From NCBI GenBank assembly GCA_035700805.1, contig DASSOG010000009.1, positions 73,889 to 137,888 on the forward strand: 64,000 nt of DNA, read 5' to 3'. Below are positions 42,370-50,759 of the stretch, piece by piece. The notes below the pieces were generated by a model, which saw only the letters and a program-made list of their open reading frames with translations, was not told the DNA's origin and did not search any database. This stretch comes from JAGWRI01 sp035700805. GTDB taxonomy: Bacteria; Gemmatimonadota; Gemmatimonadetes; Gemmatimonadales; Gemmatimonadaceae. Position 1 is the stretch's first letter, and each line of letters opens with the position of its first letter. The translations under genes were made by a program, and so were the position numbers.

Positions 42370-42579
42370 ATGCGAGTATTCACCCCGAAGGAGATCGCCG
42401 CACACGCCGCCAACAAGTACCTGGGCGTGCTCGTGGCCGCCAAGTACGCGCGTGTGCTCAATGACTTCCCGCGCGATCGCTCCAGGATGGGCGAGAAGAA
42501 GCTGACCACGCGCGCCATGGAGGAGTTGGCGGACGGCAACCTGGTGTACCGGGTCGTGCCGCGCACCCGCGGCGAGTAA
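42370..42579 (+). CDS. rpoZ: RNA polymerase omega subunit
   Basis: The 69-residue protein reads MRVFTPKEIAAHAANKYLGVLVAAKYARVLND, then EKKLTTRAMEELADGNLVYRV. This is the omega fold with the conserved KLTTRAMEEL region that clamps the beta-prime C-terminus. The ATG at 42370 begins the conserved sequence and has a GGATGGA upstream. A GTG at 42355, overlapping the gmk stop, would add five residues. The gene position between gmk and coaBC supports the call. Confidence 0.88.
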   Translation: MRVFTPKEIAAHAANKYLGVLVAAKYARVLNDFPRDRSRMGEKKLTTRAMEELADGNLVYRVVPRTRGE

Positions 42580-42589
42580 GCCGCGGTTC

Positions 42590-42610
42590 CGGTGGGCTTC
42601 GGGCCCACCG
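42590..42610 (+). terminator. 8-bp UUCG-type hairpin between rpoZ and coaBC
   Basis: CGGTGGGC and GCCCACCG pair around TTCGG. There is no T tract and coaBC starts 11 bases later, so attenuation or mRNA processing is likelier than full termination. Confidence 0.45.
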
Positions 42611-42620
42611 CAGCCTTGCC

Positions 42621-43841
42621 ATGAGCATCGTGCCCACCCGCCCGTATGCGTCGCGCCGGATCCTGCTCGGGATCACCGGCGGCATTGCGAGCTACAAGTC
42701 GGCCTGGCTGGCTCGCCTGCTCAGCAAGGCCGGCGCCGAGGTGGACGTGGTGATGACGCGCGCCGCCACTGAGTTCGTGGGGACCGTCACGTTCGAGGCA
42801 CTGACCGGCCGCCCCGTGCACACGGGGCTGTTCGATGCGGGCCGGGCGCTGGAACACATCAAGCTCGCGCGCGCGGCGCACGCCATTGTCGTGGCGCCCG
42901 CCACGGCGGATTTTCTGGCGCGAGTCGCATCGGGTCAGGCCGATGACCTGCTCACCGCGTGCCTCCTCGCTGCCACCTGCCCGGTGCTGCTCGTGCCGGC
43001 CATGAACGACCGGATGTGGGCGCACCCCCAGACGCAGCGGAATGTCCAGCACCTCGTGGAGCTCGGAAACCGCGTGCTGCCACCGGACGACGGGGACCTG
43101 GCCGCGGGTGAGGGCAGTGGACCGGGGCGCATGCCGGAGCCGGAGACGATCTTTGCCCATGTTGGGCGCCTGCTGGAGCCGCCCCAGGGCCTGGCCGGGC
43201 GCAAGGTCGTGGTATCGGCGGGGCCCACCCGCGAGCCCATTGATCCGGTGCGATTCATCTCCAACCACAGCAGCGGCAAGATGGGCGTGGCGCTGGCTGC
43301 GGCCGCCTGGCGTCGCGGCGCGGACGTGCAACTGGTGGCCGGTCCCATGACGGCGCCCGCGCCGGTGGGACCGCAGGTCACCACGGTCCAGACCACCGTG
43401 CAGATGCGCGACGCGGTACGCGAGGCGCTGGCGTCGGCGGATGTGCTGATCATGGCGGCGGCGCCTGCCGACTTCGCGCCCGCCTCGCCAGCCAGCACCA
43501 AGGTGAAAAAGGGGAGCGCTGCGCCCACCATCACGCTCGGCCTCACACCCGACATCCTGTTGACCACGCGCGATGCGCGCCGCCCCGGGGCAGTGGTGGT
43601 GGGGTTTGCGCTCGAGACCGACGACGTGATGAAGCACGCGCGCGCGAAGCTCAAGGCCAAGGAGCTGGACCTCCTCGTGGTCAACGACGCCACGGAAGCC
43701 GGCGCCGGGTTCGGGGTGGACACCAACCGCGTCACGCTGCTCGACCGTGCAGGCCACGAGGAGCGGCTGGAACTCATGCCGAAGACCGCGGTTGCCGATG
43801 CGATCCTGGATCGCGTGGAGGGGTTGCTCGGTGGACGCTAA
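42621..43841 (+). CDS. coaBC: Bifunctional phosphopantothenoylcysteine decarboxylase/synthase
   Basis: The protein makes 4'-phosphopantetheine from 4'-phosphopantothenate and cysteine in CoA synthesis. The 406-residue protein joins the FMN-dependent decarboxylase CoaC, with LLGITGGIASYKSAWLARLL, VVAPATADFLARVASG and the substrate loop VPAMNDRMW, to the ligase CoaB. The CoaB half has VSAGPTREPIDPVRFISNHSSGKMG and the Lys-rich TKVKKG. Its end overlaps the glycosylase gene by 11 bases. Confidence 0.94.
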   Translation: MSIVPTRPYASRRILLGITGGIASYKSAWLARLLSKAGAEVDVVMTRAATEFVGTVTFEALTGRPVHTGLFDAGRALEHIKLARAAHAIVVAPATADFLARVASGQADDLLTACLLAATCPVLLVPAMNDRMWAHPQTQRNVQHLVELGNRVLPPDDGDLAAGEGSGPGRMPEPETIFAHVGRLLEPPQGLAGRKVVVSAGPTREPIDPVRFISNHSSGKMGVALAAAAWRRGADVQLVAGPMTAPAPVGPQVTTVQTTVQMRDAVREALASADVLIMAAAPADFAPASPASTKVKKGSAAPTITLGLTPDILLTTRDARRPGAVVVGFALETDDVMKHARAKLKAKELDLLVVNDATEAGAGFGVDTNRVTLLDRAGHEERLELMPKTAVADAILDRVEGLLGGR

Positions 43842-44595
43842 GCAGCAACTGCGCCGGTACCTGGAGCAGCGCCGCGAGCTGGGTGAGTCCGAGTTCGTGC
43901 TCGACGGCGTCACCGTGGACGAAGCGCTGCGGGCCCTGGGAGCCACCGGCGCGAGTGGCGGGCCGGCGGACTGGCGCTCGACGCTGGCCAAGGCGGAAGT
44001 CGCGCCATCGGAAGACGTCCGCGAGGCCGAGTACCAGTCGCTGGAGGAAGTCGCCGCGGCCATCCGTGCCTGCACCAGGTGCGGCCTCTACAAGACGGCC
44101 ACGAACGCCGTCCCTGGCGACGGGAATCCGCACGCCGAGTTCGTCTGCGTGGGCGAGGCCCCGGGCGCCGAGGAGGACAGGACCGGGAAGCCGTTTGTGG
44201 GTCCGGCCGGCGAGTTGCTCACCAAAATCCTGGCGGCCATCGACCTCACGCGCGAGGACGTGTTCATCTGCAACGTGCTCAAGCACCGTCCCCCGGGAAA
44301 TCGCAACCCGTCGCCGGACGAGGTGGCGGCGTGCAAGCCCTTCCTGATTCGCCAGATCGAACTGATCAAGCCCAAGGTGATCCTCGCCCTGGGGACCTTT
44401 GCCGCCCAGACCCTGCTGGAGACCAAGCTTCCCATCGGGAAGCTTCGAGGACAGGTTCACCGGTATCACGGCGTGCCGTTGATTGTCACGTATCACCCCG
44501 CCGCGCTGCTCCGTAACGCATCCTGGAAACGCCCCACCTGGGAAGATGTCAAGCTTGCCCGCCGAATACTCGACGACGCCCGCGCTCGCGGGTGA
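43831..44595 (+). CDS. Uracil-DNA glycosylase, family 4 (Fe-S)
   Basis: The enzyme removes uracil from DNA. The 254-residue protein has the family 4 core with cluster cysteines Cys81, Cys84, Cys147 and Cys168 (RACTRCGLY, FICNVLKHRPPGNRNP, AACKPF). It also has the GEAPGAEEDRTGKPFVGPAG water-activating motif and YHPAALLRN at the end. About 65 residues before the first Cys form a variable N-terminal extension. The GTG at 43831 has GGAGGGG about eight bases upstream and overlaps coaBC. The dnaB start lies within its last 50 bases. Confidence 0.92.
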   Translation: MDAKQQLRRYLEQRRELGESEFVLDGVTVDEALRALGATGASGGPADWRSTLAKAEVAPSEDVREAEYQSLEEVAAAIRACTRCGLYKTATNAVPGDGNPHAEFVCVGEAPGAEEDRTGKPFVGPAGELLTKILAAIDLTREDVFICNVLKHRPPGNRNPSPDEVAACKPFLIRQIELIKPKVILALGTFAAQTLLETKLPIGKLRGQVHRYHGVPLIVTYHPAALLRNASWKRPTWEDVKLARRILDDARARG

Positions 44596-45952
44596 CGTGT
44601 TCCGGGACCGGCAACCGCCGTATTCCGAAGACGCCGAAATAGCCGTCCTGTCCGCCATGCTGATGGACCAGGATGCGATCCTGCGCGCCGTGGAGACGCT
44701 GGACGACTCCATGTTCTACGCGGAGCGGAATCGCCGGATATTCCGGGCGATGACCGCCATCGCGCAGCAGGGGTCGGTGGTCGATCCGCTCACGCTCTCC
44801 GAGGAACTCACGCGCCGGGGAGACCTGGAGGGCGCCGGCGGCAAGGAATACCTGGCGTACCTGGTGGACGCCGTGCCCACGGCGGCCAACATCGAGTATC
44901 ACGCGAAGATCGTGCGCGAAAAGGCCATCCTGCGGACGCTGATCCAGGTGTCCACGGGCATCGTGGCCGACGCGTTTGCGGGGCAGCACTCCGCCGCCGA
45001 GCTGCTGGACGTGGCCGAGTCGCGGATCTTCCAGGTCAGCCAGCAGCGTGCCAACGAGGGCTTCGCGCGGCTCAAGGAGCTGATGTGGCCCGCGATGGAG
45101 CGCATCGAGGAGCTGCAGCGCGGTGGCAAGCAGATCACCGGCGTGGCCAGCGGCTTCAACGACCTGGATGAACTGACGTCGGGGTTCCAGCCCGCCGACC
45201 TGGTGATCATCGCGGCGCGTCCGTCCATGGGCAAGACAGCGCTGGTGCTGAACATCGCGCAGCACGCGGCCATCGAGAACCAGGTGCCGGTGGCGCTGTT
45301 CTCGCTGGAAATGAGCAAGGAAGCCCTGGTGCAGCGCCTGCTCACCAGCGAGGCCCGCGTGGACGCGCAGCGGCTGCGCAAGGCCACGCTGCGCGATGAC
45401 GACCTGCCGCGCCTGGCGCGCGCCGCCGGCATCCTCAGCTCCGCCCCCGTGTGGATCGACGACACGCCGGGCATCACGCTGCTGGAAATGCGCTCCAAGG
45501 CCCGGCGCCTCAAGGCGGACGCCGGCGTGGGCCTGGTGATCGTGGATTACCTGCAGCTCATGCAGGGACCGAGCAACGCGGAGAGCCGGCAGCAGGAAGT
45601 GAGCCAGATCTCGCGCGGGCTCAAGGCGCTGGCCAAGGAGCTTTCCGTGCCCGTGGTGGCCCTGTCGCAGCTCTCGCGGGCGCCGGAACTCCGCACCGGC
45701 GAGAACAAGCGGCCACAATTGTCCGACCTGCGGGAATCGGGTGCCATCGAGCAGGACGCCGACCTTATCATGTTCCTGTACCGTCAGGAGTTCTACGACG
45801 GCCCGACGGACAAGGACGGCAACTCCCTCGAAGGCAAGGCGGAGGTCATCGTGGGCAAGCAACGCAACGGCCCCACGGGCATCGTGAACCTGTACTTCCA
45901 CAAGCAGTATACGCGCTTCGAGAACTACACGCAGCGCGCGACGGGTCCGTGA
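44546..45952 (+). CDS. dnaB: Replicative DNA helicase DnaB
   Basis: This is the hexameric 5'-3' helicase of the replisome. The 468-residue protein has the N-terminal helical domain (PYSEDAEIAVLSAMLMDQDAI) and the RecA-like motor with P-loop ARPSMGKTAL and Walker B VGLVIVDYLQLM. SDLRESGAIEQDADLIMFLYR and the end GIVNLYFHKQYTRFEN are typical. No intein is present. The ATG at 44546 overlaps the glycosylase gene by 50 bases; a GTG at 44597 is the alternative start, just after that gene ends. Confidence 0.95.
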   Translation: MSSLPAEYSTTPALAGDVFRDRQPPYSEDAEIAVLSAMLMDQDAILRAVETLDDSMFYAERNRRIFRAMTAIAQQGSVVDPLTLSEELTRRGDLEGAGGKEYLAYLVDAVPTAANIEYHAKIVREKAILRTLIQVSTGIVADAFAGQHSAAELLDVAESRIFQVSQQRANEGFARLKELMWPAMERIEELQRGGKQITGVASGFNDLDELTSGFQPADLVIIAARPSMGKTALVLNIAQHAAIENQVPVALFSLEMSKEALVQRLLTSEARVDAQRLRKATLRDDDLPRLARAAGILSSAPVWIDDTPGITLLEMRSKARRLKADAGVGLVIVDYLQLMQGPSNAESRQQEVSQISRGLKALAKELSVPVVALSQLSRAPELRTGENKRPQLSDLRESGAIEQDADLIMFLYRQEFYDGPTDKDGNSLEGKAEVIVGKQRNGPTGIVNLYFHKQYTRFENYTQRATGP

Positions 45953-47346
45953 GCCCACGCGCGCGGACCGTCTATCGGTGTTCGGAGTGCGGGGCGGAGC
46001 ATCCCAAGTGGGCCGGCCGATGTGAAAGCTGCGGGGAATGGCACACCCTCGTGGAGGAACCCGTGGGGCCCAGGCTCGCGGTCTCGTCGGCCGGCAAGCG
46101 GCGCGCCCGCGGCGCGTCGGCATTTGGCGACGGGGGGCGGGTGGCGGCGGCCCCTCGGCTCCGCGAGGTCACCGGCAGCCCGGCGGACCGCTGGGCCACG
46201 GGGCTGGACGAATTCGATTTTGCCCTGGGTGGCGGCCTGGTGCCTGGGTCCATGGTCCTGGTGGGCGGCGAACCCGGCATCGGGAAATCCACGCTGCTCC
46301 TGCAGGTGGCGGCCCGGCTCGAGGCGGCGGGGCGGAGCACGCTCTACGCGTCGGGCGAGGAGTCGGCCCTGCAGGTGAAGTTGCGCGCCGATCGGCTGGG
46401 CGGTGCGGCCGCCGACGTGGCCCTGCTGCCTGAGACCAATCTGGAAACCGTGATAGCCACCGCCGCCGAGCGGGCCCCGGCGCTGCTGGTGGTGGATTCC
46501 ATCCAGACGCTGTTCACGGCGGACCTGGAGGGCGCGCCCGGCAACGTGGGCCAGGTCCGCGAATGCGCGGCGCGCCTCATGCGCTTTGCCAAGGAGACGG
46601 GCACGGCGGTGATGGTGGTGGGGCATGTGACCAAGGGCGGTGGAATCGCGGGCCCCAAGACGCTGGAGCACATCGTGGATACGGTGCTCTACTTCGAGGG
46701 CGATGCCACCCTGAACCATCGCCTGTTGCGGGCGACCAAGAATCGCTTTGGGAGCGTGGACGAGGTGGGCGTGTTCCGGATGACGGAGCAGGGGCTGGAG
46801 CCGGTGGCCAACCCGTCTGAACTCTTCCTGGGCGACCGCAATTCCTCGGTGTCGGGAAGCGCGCTTACGGCGCTGCTCGAAGGCTCGCGTCCCATGCTCA
46901 TCGAGATCCAGGCGCTGGCCACGCGGGCGGGCTACGGGACCCCGCAGCGGGTGAGCACGGGGTTGGATGGGCGCCGGCTGGCCCTGCTGCTGGCCGTGCT
47001 GGACAAGCGCGCCGGGCTCACATTTGCGCAGCTCGATGTGTTCGTAAACGTGGTGGGTGGCATGCGACTGCAGGAACCAGCCGCTGACCTGGCCGTGGCT
47101 GCCGCGCTGGCGTCCAGCGTCCACGACCGCGCACTGGCGCCGGATGCGCTCTTCCTGGGCGAGGTAGGGCTGGGTGGCGAAGTGCGCCCCGTCTCGCAGG
47201 CGGAACGCCGCGTGGCCGAAGCCGCCAACCAGGGCATTGCGCGCGTGTACATGGCCGAGCGTGGCATGTCGCGCCGCAAGCCACCGCGCGTGGAGGTGGT
47301 GGGCGTGCGCACGGTGGACGACCTTTTTCGCCGGCTGTTCGCATGA
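45949..47346 (+). CDS. radA: DNA repair protein RadA
   Basis: RadA helps branch migration in recombination. The 465-residue protein has the N-terminal C4 zinc finger (YRCSECGAEHPKWAGRCESC), the RecA-like core with P-loop GGEPGIGKSTLLLQ, and the RadA-specific KNRFG motif (TKNRFGSVDEVGVF). The C-terminal Lon-like domain shows FLGEVGLGGEVRPV. The start is the GTG at 45949, overlapping the dnaB stop (GTGA). It is coupled to ispD by an ATGA overlap, as in many bacteria where radA and ispD are neighbours. Confidence 0.95.
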   Translation: MSPRARTVYRCSECGAEHPKWAGRCESCGEWHTLVEEPVGPRLAVSSAGKRRARGASAFGDGGRVAAAPRLREVTGSPADRWATGLDEFDFALGGGLVPGSMVLVGGEPGIGKSTLLLQVAARLEAAGRSTLYASGEESALQVKLRADRLGGAAADVALLPETNLETVIATAAERAPALLVVDSIQTLFTADLEGAPGNVGQVRECAARLMRFAKETGTAVMVVGHVTKGGGIAGPKTLEHIVDTVLYFEGDATLNHRLLRATKNRFGSVDEVGVFRMTEQGLEPVANPSELFLGDRNSSVSGSALTALLEGSRPMLIEIQALATRAGYGTPQRVSTGLDGRRLALLLAVLDKRAGLTFAQLDVFVNVVGGMRLQEPAADLAVAAALASSVHDRALAPDALFLGEVGLGGEVRPVSQAERRVAEAANQGIARVYMAERGMSRRKPPRVEVVGVRTVDDLFRRLFA

Positions 47347-48035
47347 GCGAGCGCAATGTTGGCGTGGTGATCGTGGCGGCCGGGTCCAGCACTCGCGTGG
47401 GGGGAACCGAGCTCAAGCAGTTCCGCTGGGTGGCCGGCAAGGCCATGCTCCTCCATTCGCTGCAGGCCTTCATGGCCCATCCGCGCGTGGTGGCGGTGGT
47501 CTGCGTGATTCCGCGCCAGTACGCGGCGGATCCGCCGCCCTGGATCTTCCAGTGCGACGTGGACCGCCTGATGGTTTCCACCGGCGGGCGCACGCGTACG
47601 GAATCCGTATCGAATGGTCTCTACGACCTGGTGGACGAAGCCACGGCGGTGCTCATCCACGATGCGGCGCGGCCCTTCGTGGAGGATGCCACCATCGACC
47701 GGGTGCTGGCCGGCGTGGACGCCGGGCATGCCACCGTCCCGGCGCTCCCCGTGGTGGACACGCTCAAGGAAGCCGGCGACGACGGGCGGGTGGTACGCAC
47801 GGTTGATCGCCACGGCCTGTGGCGCGCGCAGACGCCGCAGGGCTTTCCGCGCGAGATGATCATGCAAGTTCACGAAACCGCGGCCAGGCAGCACCTCACC
47901 GCCACCGACGATGCGGGGCTCTGTGAGGCCATGGACATTCCCGTGCACCTGGTGGCTGGCAGCGAACGGGCCATGAAGATCACGGACGAGGCGGACTTCG
48001 CCCGCGCCGAAGCGCTCTTTGCCCTGCGCACATGA
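47343..48035 (+). CDS. ispD: 2-C-methyl-D-erythritol 4-phosphate cytidylyltransferase
   Basis: The enzyme makes CDP-methylerythritol from CTP and MEP in the non-mevalonate isoprenoid pathway. The 230-residue protein has the nucleotide-binding VGVVIVAAGSSTRVGG..LKQF motif, DAARPFVED and the late RAQTPQGFPREMI. The usual G-x-G-x-x-K signature reads GTELKQF, a normal variant. IspF, often fused or adjacent, is not in the window. It overlaps radA and the next gene by four bases each. Confidence 0.92.
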   Translation: MSERNVGVVIVAAGSSTRVGGTELKQFRWVAGKAMLLHSLQAFMAHPRVVAVVCVIPRQYAADPPPWIFQCDVDRLMVSTGGRTRTESVSNGLYDLVDEATAVLIHDAARPFVEDATIDRVLAGVDAGHATVPALPVVDTLKEAGDDGRVVRTVDRHGLWRAQTPQGFPREMIMQVHETAARQHLTATDDAGLCEAMDIPVHLVAGSERAMKITDEADFARAEALFALRT

Positions 48036-48703
48036 GGCGCGACGCGCTCAGCCATCCCTTCTGGTCGGCCGAGGAGATCGAGGCCGCGCTGGGTCCGGCC
48101 CTGGCGCAGATGGAACGGCGGCGCGTGCTCGCGTATCCCACCGAGACCGTGTACGGCTTTGGCGGCGCCATCGATCGCGAATCGGTGGCCGCCCTGGTGA
48201 AGCTCAAGCGCCGGCCGCCAGGCAAGCCGTTCCTGCTGCTCGTGGATGGCAGCGAGACGCTGACGCGCCTGGACCTGCACCTGCCGGCGTACGCGGCCAC
48301 CCTGGCGGCGCGTCACTGGCCCGGTCCGCTGACGCTGGTGCTCGCCGGGGGTGAGGGGCGCGTGCCGCCGCAGCTTCGCGGACCCGAGGGCGGGGTGGCC
48401 GTGCGCTGGACCAGCCATGCGGCCGTGCGCCGGCTGATCCAGGCCCATGGGGATGCCATTACTTCCACCAGTGCCAACCGACCGGGGGTTCCGCCGGCCA
48501 TGACGGCTGGGGAGATTCTTGCGCAGTGGACGGAGGCGGTGGCCCGCGGCGAGTTGCGCGTACTCGACGGCGGCCGCCTCGCGCCCTCCGCTCCCTCAAC
48601 GGTTGTCGACTGCATGGGCCGCCATCCCCGCGTGATTCGTCCTGGTGCCATCCCTGCGCGCGTGCTCCGCGAGAGCGTGCCCGCGCTCATCGGGGACGCG
48701 TGA
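48032..48703 (+). CDS. tsaC: L-threonylcarbamoyladenylate synthase (Sua5/YrdC)
   Basis: The enzyme makes the threonylcarbamoyl-AMP used for the t6A37 tRNA modification. The 223-residue protein has the YrdC motifs AYPTETVYGFGGAIDR, KLKRRPPGKPFLLLV, RHWPGPLTLVL and SANRPGVPP. It is longer than E. coli TsaC but lacks the full Sua5 C-terminal domain. The arrangement with a low-molecular-weight tyrosine phosphatase next door is common. Confidence 0.92.
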   Translation: MRRDALSHPFWSAEEIEAALGPALAQMERRRVLAYPTETVYGFGGAIDRESVAALVKLKRRPPGKPFLLLVDGSETLTRLDLHLPAYAATLAARHWPGPLTLVLAGGEGRVPPQLRGPEGGVAVRWTSHAAVRRLIQAHGDAITSTSANRPGVPPAMTAGEILAQWTEAVARGELRVLDGGRLAPSAPSTVVDCMGRHPRVIRPGAIPARVLRESVPALIGDA

Positions 48704-48705
48704 GC

Positions 48706-49182
48706 ATGCGCGTGGTCTTTGTCTGCACCGGCAACACCTGCCGGAGTCCGATGGCCGAAGCCATCCTGCGCAAGATTGCCATCGAACGCGGCCTGGTTGA
48801 ACTGGAAGCATCGAGTGCGGGCACGAGCGCCTGGGAAGGAGCCGCGGCGTCGGAGGGCGCGCTCCTGGTGGGGCTGGAGCGCGGGCTGGACCTGAATGCG
48901 CATCGCTCCACCCAACTGAGTCGCGAAGTCGTGGAGGGGGCCGACCTGCTGCTGGCCATGGGGCCGCACCACCTGGAACGGATCCAGGCCCTGGGGGGCG
49001 GATCCAAGGCTCACCTGCTCACGTCATTTGCCACGCGCGGCAAGGACGAGCGCCCGGTGAACGATCCCATGGGGGGCGACCTCGAGGCGTACCGGACCGC
49101 GGTGGACGAACTGGAGCGCGACATCCAGCTCGTGGTGGATCGCCTGCTGGAAGACGGCGCGCTGCACGCCCCACCCGCGTGA
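48706..49182 (+). CDS. Low-molecular-weight protein-tyrosine phosphatase
   Basis: The 158-residue protein has the CX5R active-site loop VCTGNTCRSPMAEA near the N-terminus and the general-acid Asp in NDPMGG. This pair of motifs defines the Wzb/YwlE/arsenate-reductase-like family. The CTGNTCRS form with Thr is most like the protein-arginine phosphatase YwlE subgroup, so it may dephosphorylate arginine rather than tyrosine; that is inference. The ATG at 48706 begins MRVVFVC; a GTG at 48700 overlaps the tsaC stop and is the alternative start. Confidence 0.88.
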   Translation: MRVVFVCTGNTCRSPMAEAILRKIAIERGLVELEASSAGTSAWEGAAASEGALLVGLERGLDLNAHRSTQLSREVVEGADLLLAMGPHHLERIQALGGGSKAHLLTSFATRGKDERPVNDPMGGDLEAYRTAVDELERDIQLVVDRLLEDGALHAPPA

Positions 49183-50000
49183 ACCCGCGCCCCACTCGCC
49201 TCGTGCTGCTGGGGCATCCGGTGGCGCACTCCCTCTCGCCGCGCATGCAGGGCGCGGCCCTGCGGGCCGCCGGCATCGACGTGGAATACCAGGCGCTCGA
49301 TGTGCCGCCTCACGACCTCGCGCGCGTCCTGGCCGAGCTTGCGTCGGCCGGCGCCGCCGGCAACGTGACCGTGCCACACAAGGCGGCCGTGGCCGCTGAA
49401 TGTGCGCGGCTGGAACCGCTGGCGCAGCGCACGGGCGCGGTGAACACGTTCTGGACGGAGCAGGGACGCCTGGTGGGCGCCAACACGGACGTGGCCGGGT
49501 TCGATGCCGCGGTGCGGGATCTCCTGGGCGCGCTGCCCACGGGAATCCCCGTGGCGGTAGTGGGAGCCGGGGGCGGCGCGGCGGGGGTGCTCGCGGCAAT
49601 CGAACGATGGGGCGACTGCGAAGTCCGGCTGCACAATCGGACAGCGGAGCGGGCGCACGCGCTCGCCCGTCGCTTTCAGGATCTGGCCGTCGTAGCTGCC
49701 TCTGTGGACGCGGGGCTGCGGGGCGCCAGCCTCGTGGTGAACGCCACTTCCGTGGGGTTGTATGACGATGCGCTGCCGTTCGATATCCGCCACCTGGAAC
49801 CAGGCTCGGCGGTGGTGGACCTGGTGTACCGGCCCGGCGATACCGAGCTGGTGCGCCAGGCCCGCGCTGCCGGGCACCGGGCCGCTGGCGGGCTGGCGAT
49901 GCTCGTGGGGCAGGGTGCGGCCTCGTTCGCCCAGTGGTTCGGTGTTGACCCCGACCGGCGCGTAATGTGGAAGGCGGTGGAGCCTACCCGTCCGGGCTGA
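49179..50000 (+). CDS. aroE: Shikimate dehydrogenase
   Basis: The enzyme reduces 3-dehydroshikimate with NADPH in the aromatic amino acid pathway. The 273-residue protein has the substrate site LLGHPVAHSLSPRMQGAAL, NVTVPHKAAV with the catalytic Lys and GANTDVAGF with its Asp. The NADP fold is VAVVGAGGGAAGVLAAI and LHNRTAERA. The GTG at 49179 overlaps the phosphatase stop. It overlaps the comF gene by about 34 bases. Confidence 0.94.
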   Translation: MNPRPTRLVLLGHPVAHSLSPRMQGAALRAAGIDVEYQALDVPPHDLARVLAELASAGAAGNVTVPHKAAVAAECARLEPLAQRTGAVNTFWTEQGRLVGANTDVAGFDAAVRDLLGALPTGIPVAVVGAGGGAAGVLAAIERWGDCEVRLHNRTAERAHALARRFQDLAVVAASVDAGLRGASLVVNATSVGLYDDALPFDIRHLEPGSAVVDLVYRPGDTELVRQARAAGHRAAGGLAMLVGQGAASFAQWFGVDPDRRVMWKAVEPTRPG

Positions 50001-50740
50001 CGCGGGCGATCGTCCATGGGGCGCGCGCCCTCAGCGAACTGCTGCTCCCCGTGCACTGCGCGGCGTGCCACCGCGCGCTGGACGATGGTGAACCCGGGAT
50101 AGTCTGCGGGCGCTGCTGGTCGCGGCTGGCGCTGCTGGGGCAGCCGTCATGCCTTCGGTGCGGGCACCCCACCCATGGACGCGACTGCCGGTGGTGCGAA
50201 CTCCTGCCACCGTTCGTGCGGGCGGCAAGATCAGTATGCTGGGTGCATCGCGGCACCGGGCAGCAGGTGGTTCACGCCCTCAAGTACCATGGCTGGCACG
50301 CCGTGGCGGCGGGGATGGCCCAGCGGTTGGCCCGGCTGCCCTGGCCAGCGGATGTCGTGGCCGAGCGGGCCGCGGTGGTGCCCGTTCCCCTGGCGGCCGC
50401 GCGGATGCGGGAGCGTGGCTACAACCAGAGCGAACGCCTCGCGCGGACGCTGGCGGCGTGCTGGAACGTGCCTGTATGGGACGATGTGGTATTGCGCGCG
50501 CGCGACACCGCTACACAAACCCGATTGACACCGGAGCAGCGACTGATGAACGTTTCAGGCGCGTTTGGTGTGCCCGAATCGGCGCGGGGTGCGCTGCGGT
50601 TGTCCCACGTGGTGCTGGTGGACGACGTGGTCACTACGGCCGCGACCCTGAATGCATGCGCCGCGGCCTTGCATGCCGGCGGTGCCCGTGTGGTGAGTTT
50701 CGTGACATTCGGCCGGGCGCCTGCGCTTGGCGACCGTTAA
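49967..50740 (+). CDS. ComF-family phosphoribosyltransferase-like protein
   Basis: ComF proteins are used in natural DNA uptake and have a type I phosphoribosyltransferase fold. The 257-residue protein has the double zinc ribbon (CAACHRAL...CGRCW and CLRCGHP...CRWC), the RERGYNQSERLA segment and the PRPP loop HVVLVDDVVTTAATL. The GTG at 49967 has no good ribosome site and overlaps aroE by 34 bases, so the exact start is uncertain. It ends the long yicC to comF run, 19 bases before gapA. Confidence 0.88.
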   Translation: MEGGGAYPSGLTRAIVHGARALSELLLPVHCAACHRALDDGEPGIVCGRCWSRLALLGQPSCLRCGHPTHGRDCRWCELLPPFVRAARSVCWVHRGTGQQVVHALKYHGWHAVAAGMAQRLARLPWPADVVAERAAVVPVPLAAARMRERGYNQSERLARTLAACWNVPVWDDVVLRARDTATQTRLTPEQRLMNVSGAFGVPESARGALRLSHVVLVDDVVTTAATLNACAAALHAGGARVVSFVTFGRAPALGDR

Positions 50741-50759
50741 TCGGCAATCGGAGATAACG

